Below are positions 60,560 through 64,000 of a DNA stretch of 64,000 nt, in pieces. The translations under genes were made by a program, and so were the position numbers. Under the pieces are notes generated by a model. That model did no database searches. It was not told where the DNA came from and saw nothing but the letters and a program-made list of their open reading frames with translations. How positions within the stretch are numbered: the first letter of the stretch is position 1; the number at the start of each line of letters is the position of its first letter. The stretch is from Enterovibrio norvegicus FF-33 (GTDB lineage Bacteria; Pseudomonadota; Gammaproteobacteria; Enterobacterales; Vibrionaceae): NCBI RefSeq assembly GCF_000286835.2, contig NZ_AJYD02000038.1, positions 1,680,453 through 1,744,452 on the forward strand. The letters run 5' to 3'.

Positions 60560-62215
60560 TTATGGCAAAGCAAGGTTGCCGGGCACTGTCCACCAAAGCG
60601 GCGGTGCGAGTGATGGGATCATACGAATACCACGATAAATCAAATAGCCAAGCCCCACGGTGGCAGCAGCACCCGCCACAGCTTGCGGCGTAACGGTATG
60701 AGGCGCTGTACGTGGCACAGTGTGTGGAACGGGTTTTACCACCGGCACAGGATTGGGAATAACAATAGGGATCGGACGAGGTCGGCGGCGCGGCTTGTTT
60801 GTACAGCGATAGTAGTAAACCCCATTTGACGTTGCCCCACCCGTTCTTGGCCAGACTGAAATATTCTGCAAGGGATTGCCAACAAATGTCATTCGCGGGA
60901 AAGCAAATGAAGACATGGAGGTCGCTGGGCCAATAATGGCCTGGTAACTGGCAATGTCTCGGTTGAGCTGGGCTTCTGCAATGGCCTGACGATTATTGAG
61001 CGGGTTGAGCCATGAAGCGGGTTTGATTTCTCCCACTTCATCGATGAAAGGCCCAGCAGGGTATTGAATCACCATATCTGGCCGTGTTGCGCCGGGAATT
61101 TGAAACCCTGGATGGCCGCCACCTAAACATGATGTCGACATCATGGTGTGCATCGCGCCACAAAATCCGCCAATCTGCATGTGGGCTTGAATACCAATTT
61201 GATTCGCGCTCAGTGCGGGGACATTGCACCCTGCGACCGTGGCTCGTTGAATAAAGGGCAATCCCGATCTCTCGCCTAGAGAGGTCGTGCTTGCACCATC
61301 CAGTGCTTTTGTTTGCGCAATAGGCCCGCTAGTTATCGGTGCTGCGGGTGTAGATGGAGAAGCGATTTGCGCTGCAGGGGGTGTTGACGCCGATCGGGGC
61401 GCGGGTGAGCTTGATCCCACATTCTGAACCGATGATTCGGGGACCAAAAGCAGCCGATGGTTTTCGTCTTCCAGCATACTGAGTTCGTCCAAGATGCCTT
61501 CAAGCTCCTCTGGATCCCAAAACTCGCCTAAGAAATCGAGTTGATGAGAAGGATCAGCCACGCCAACCGCAGACGCAGATTCTCCCGCATCTGCCTTCTG
61601 GGTCCATCGTCCAATCGAACCAGAGGGCGTCGACAGTTGAAAGGATTTACCCGCTGCGAAAGCGTCGCCACCGCGATCAGCTTCTTGTTCATAGGCATCA
61701 TTCGACCCATTCAATTTGGCGAAAGACAATCCGCGACGTTGCTGAACAACGTGGGTTAATTCATGCCCGATAAGTGCGAGACCCTGTTGCGAGTCTGGGT
61801 TGTAAAAGCCTGAGCCAAAGTAAACATCTGACCCTGCGGTAAAGGCTTTTGCTTGAAGTTGACGGGCGTAACGCTGGGCAACACCTCCGGTATAAAGCTT
61901 GGCTTCCGGAAACTCTGCGCCGAATGTCTTTTCTGCTCGCTGACGTAACGCTTCAGGCAAATGCCCGTCTGGCTGTTGCGAGTTGGTGCTCATCGGTGGC
62001 TTTGTCATGCTCACACCTGAACCCGCGAACGCAGCGCTAGACTGAGCTGACATAGGCGCTTTCGCCCCACACGCTGAGCAAGGTGCGCCTTGTGTCGCGG
62101 TGTTACCACAACTGCATTTACGTTGCAGAACTGGCGATTGCCTCGACATCTGAAAGGGTGCTGGCGCAGGCTGATCTTTTACGGCATGCAGGCTTGGGTT
62201 GGCGAATTCATTCAT
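60560..62215 (-). CDS. DUF4157 (eCIS core) protein with candidate PD-(D/E)XK nuclease domain
   Basis: A 551-residue protein. Cys34, Cys36, Cys46 and Cys49 (RKCSCG, PCSACG) form a zinc-ribbon-like leader common in DUF4157 proteins. The DUF4157 domain is about residues 83-165 and ends with HELTH at 151-155. A Pro/Ser/Ala linker (265-305) leads to a C-terminal domain with RPDMVIQYPAG and VGEIKPASW: Asp380, then Glu396-Ile-Lys398, then AEAQLNRDIASYQ with Gln416 and Tyr424. This is the arrangement of a PD-(D/E)XK nuclease core. A Pro-rich stretch and a hydrophobic helix (GLGYLIYRGIRMIPSL) end the protein. It overlaps the ATPase gene by eight bases. A nuclease cargo is plausible but untested. Confidence 0.8.
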   Translation of the reverse strand: MNEFANPSLHAVKDQPAPAPFQMSRQSPVLQRKCSCGNTATQGAPCSACGAKAPMSAQSSAAFAGSGVSMTKPPMSTNSQQPDGHLPEALRQRAEKTFGAEFPEAKLYTGGVAQRYARQLQAKAFTAGSDVYFGSGFYNPDSQQGLALIGHELTHVVQQRRGLSFAKLNGSNDAYEQEADRGGDAFAAGKSFQLSTPSGSIGRWTQKADAGESASAVGVADPSHQLDFLGEFWDPEELEGILDELSMLEDENHRLLLVPESSVQNVGSSSPAPRSASTPPAAQIASPSTPAAPITSGPIAQTKALDGASTTSLGERSGLPFIQRATVAGCNVPALSANQIGIQAHMQIGGFCGAMHTMMSTSCLGGGHPGFQIPGATRPDMVIQYPAGPFIDEVGEIKPASWLNPLNNRQAIAEAQLNRDIASYQAIIGPATSMSSFAFPRMTFVGNPLQNISVWPRTGGATSNGVYYYRCTNKPRRRPRPIPIVIPNPVPVVKPVPHTVPRTAPHTVTPQAVAGAAATVGLGYLIYRGIRMIPSLAPPLWWTVPGNLALP

Positions 62216-64000
62216 ATTCTAGGTCCCCCGCTTTAATCGGTCGATCTAGCTTTTGTAACTCGGCCGCCGCCGCTTCCATTAGCCATTGCATGGAAACACA
62301 ATCGCCGTGTTGAGCAGCTAAGAACGCGCCATTCAAAGCGACATTGTGAATACTCCCGCCCGTTAAATTGAGCCTAGAAAGACGAGTGGGATTCACATCG
62401 GCTGAGAGCGGTGTTTCAGGCGGGAATGCAGTAAACCAAATGCGTTCGCGCTCTAATGGGCCAGGGAAAGGAAAGTCCACCACAAAACGCAGGCGACGCA
62501 GAAACGCTTTATCGACGGCGGATTTCAAATTGGTGGCGAGAATGGCTAAGCCACGATAGGTTTCGATACGCTGCAACAGATCATCAATACCGATATTGGC
62601 AAAGCGATCGTTACTGTTTTTCACTTCGCTGCGCTTGCCAAACAAGGCATCTGCTTCATCAAAAAACAGAATCGCTCCGCATTGTTCGGCCGCTTGAAAC
62701 AACTCGCGCATTTTCTTTTCTGTATCACCGATGTATTTACTGATCACGCTGGATAAATCAATGCGGTACAAATCCAAGCCAAGTTCATTAGCAATCGCTT
62801 CAGCGGCCATGGTTTTGCCTGTGCCACTGTCACCACAAAACATGGCGCTGATCCCCATGCCGCGACTCATACGATGACGAAAACCCCATTGCTGATAAAC
62901 TCGGCTGCGAAGCCCAACTTGTGCGGTGAGCTGATCCAGCATTTTGGTCTGTGCTGGCGGCAACACCAGCGTTTGCCAACTGGCTTTACAGTCGATACGC
63001 TGCGCCAATTTCGCGAGTGATGATGCAGCGCGTTGCTGACAACATGTCCAAAGCGCTTTTTCAAATCGAGGGTCAGAATGAAGGAGTGACTCTCCGCCGC
63101 CGGATTCAGCAATCAAGGTCATTTGGTTGATGTCTTGCTGACTGAGCGAAAACTGCTCCGACAATCGTGCCGGTAAACTTTCATTTGCCCCTTGAATAGC
63201 GTTTCGCCACAAACCTTCTTGCTCTTCCACCGTCGGCCTTTCAACCAAAAGCGGAAAGCTGTTGGGTGTCACACCCATGGGCATGACGCCCGCATCAATC
63301 ATCACCAGCCCGCCGACACGGCCAACAAACTGCTGCAACTGTCTGAGACGCGCTGGGTCGTCAGCCCCTTCAATGAGCAACAGCAATGGCATTAACCCTG
63401 CTTCGCGTTGCCATAACCTTGCCAGCGCATCCAAATCATTGGGCTGAGTTGGCAAACTGGTGGCATGAAGGATTTGAACCGTCGCACCAAGTTGGTGTGC
63501 AAGGGCTGCAGCCATCAAGGTTTTACTGGGTTTGTCCTCACCAAAAAACTCAATCACCACTTGCTGGCGATGAGATTGATGCGGGTGCGATTGATGCAGG
63601 TTGAGTTGATGCTGATGGGATTGCTGTATGTAGGTAAGTGCAGATTGCAACCCGCGTGATTGAGAATAAGAAAGCGACGCATCACTGGCGACCGCGGGCA
63701 TCGGCTCAAGCATCACCGCCAAGCGCTCGTCAAGGTAGTTGATACCACGTAAGAAATTGAGGATACGTTCATCGACAACCAGCGTGGCATCGCCATTTCC
63801 TATCGGCTGCCATTCCAAAAGTAACCAATAGCGCAGCGGACTATGAGGGGAAAAACTGCCCCAATCACAATCTTGAGAAACTGAAAATGCCAGTGTTGCT
63901 GTTGGGTGAGAACGTATTGAATTCTCTGTCACCATGGCGCATTTTGCAGCAACACGACCATCAAATGACATCGCTAGAACCAAAGCCAGTACGGCTTGAT
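62208..64000 (-). CDS. eCIS AAA+ ATPase (5' end at or beyond window edge)
   Basis: At least 591 residues from the TTG at 63983, and open to the window edge in frame, so the true start may lie beyond 64000. The C-terminal AAA+ module is complete: Walker A GDSGTGKT (about 384-391), Walker B ILFFDEADALFG (about 438-449), sensor region LAILATN and Arg-finger region FLRRLRF. An N-terminal module (about 143-330) has GEDKPSKT, a degenerate P-loop, and is probably an inactive AAA fold. Between is a His/Gln-rich tract (120-141). Afp15/PVC15-like ATPases of this kind are needed for eCIS assembly. It is the first cluster gene in the window. Confidence 0.9.
   Translation of the reverse strand, partial: QAVLALVLAMSFDGRVAAKCAMVTENSIRSHPTATLAFSVSQDCDWGSFSPHSPLRYWLLLEWQPIGNGDATLVVDERILNFLRGINYLDERLAVMLEPMPAVASDASLSYSQSRGLQSALTYIQQSHQHQLNLHQSHPHQSHRQQVVIEFFGEDKPSKTLMAAALAHQLGATVQILHATSLPTQPNDLDALARLWQREAGLMPLLLLIEGADDPARLRQLQQFVGRVGGLVMIDAGVMPMGVTPNSFPLLVERPTVEEQEGLWRNAIQGANESLPARLSEQFSLSQQDINQMTLIAESGGGESLLHSDPRFEKALWTCCQQRAASSLAKLAQRIDCKASWQTLVLPPAQTKMLDQLTAQVGLRSRVYQQWGFRHRMSRGMGISAMFCGDSGTGKTMAAEAIANELGLDLYRIDLSSVISKYIGDTEKKMRELFQAAEQCGAILFFDEADALFGKRSEVKNSNDRFANIGIDDLLQRIETYRGLAILATNLKSAVDKAFLRRLRFVVDFPFPGPLERERIWFTAFPPETPLSADVNPTRLSRLNLTGGSIHNVALNGAFLAAQHGDCVSMQWLMEAAAAELQKLDRPIKAGDLEYE

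Noticed and set aside
43297-64000. Prophage tail or type VI secretion cluster
   Set aside because: No capsid, portal, terminase, lysis or TssJKLM-type genes are seen, while an AAA+ ATPase and two DUF4157 proteins point to an eCIS.

Overview
The window looks like part of a Vibrionaceae replicon (gammaproteobacterium; Grimontia, Enterovibrio, Photobacterium or Vibrio are all possible, and the genus is inference). The signs are a ToxR/ToxS-like membrane regulator pair, a pyrC gene behind a PurR-type box, a VCR-like integron attC site, a trypsin ending in a GlyGly-CTERM tail, and many TRAP transporters. No rRNA, tRNA, CRISPR array or intact insertion sequence was seen.

Layout. 1-4.7 kb: secreted trypsin cut by the window edge, a lipoprotein, a small outer-membrane barrel, and the ToxR/ToxS-like pair. 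4.9-6.7 kb: pyrC and a secreted hypothetical protein. 6.8-9.1 kb: two integron gene cassettes on the minus strand without an integrase. One carries a Shedu (SduA, DUF4263) anti-phage nuclease, the other an unknown gene, with a 124-bp attC between them. 9.4-16.4 kb: a histidine phosphatase, then a DeoR-type regulator and a complete CUT1 (Ugp-like) ABC importer with a metallophosphodiesterase, suggesting uptake and hydrolysis of glycerophosphodiester-like substrates. 16.9-22.3 kb: a LuxR-type regulator and a four-gene chaperone-usher pilus operon. 22.5-25.4 kb: arginase and a repeat-rich RTX protein with a Sec signal, followed by about 1 kb of AT-rich non-coding DNA.

26.5-34 kb: a minus-strand catabolic cluster: racemase, TRAP transporter (M, Q, P), DegT-type aminotransferase, HisD-superfamily dehydrogenase and D-cysteine desulfhydrase/cysteate lyase-like enzyme, with a divergent LysR. 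A C3-sulfonate route is a reasonable hypothesis. 35-38 kb: Lrp-type regulator, YjeH-like exporter, homocysteine methyltransferase family enzyme. 38-43.2 kb: a second LysR/TRAP divergon with an alpha/beta hydrolase.

43.3-64 kb (all minus, tightly packed and often overlapping): the baseplate half of an extracellular contractile injection system (eCIS). In transcription order it has an AAA+ ATPase (cut by the right edge), a DUF4157 protein with a candidate PD-(D/E)XK domain, a small protein, a CIS tube-type protein, LysM, gpD, gpV, a PAAR-like tip, gp25, two baseplate-J-type proteins, a tail-protein-I/beta-helix fusion, a 1117-residue DUF6519-type beta-helix protein, a coiled-coil basic protein, and a second DUF4157 protein with a candidate permuted papain-like domain. 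Sheath and inner-tube genes are not in the window and would be expected just beyond position 64000. This locus is the most interesting part of the window, followed by the Shedu cassette.
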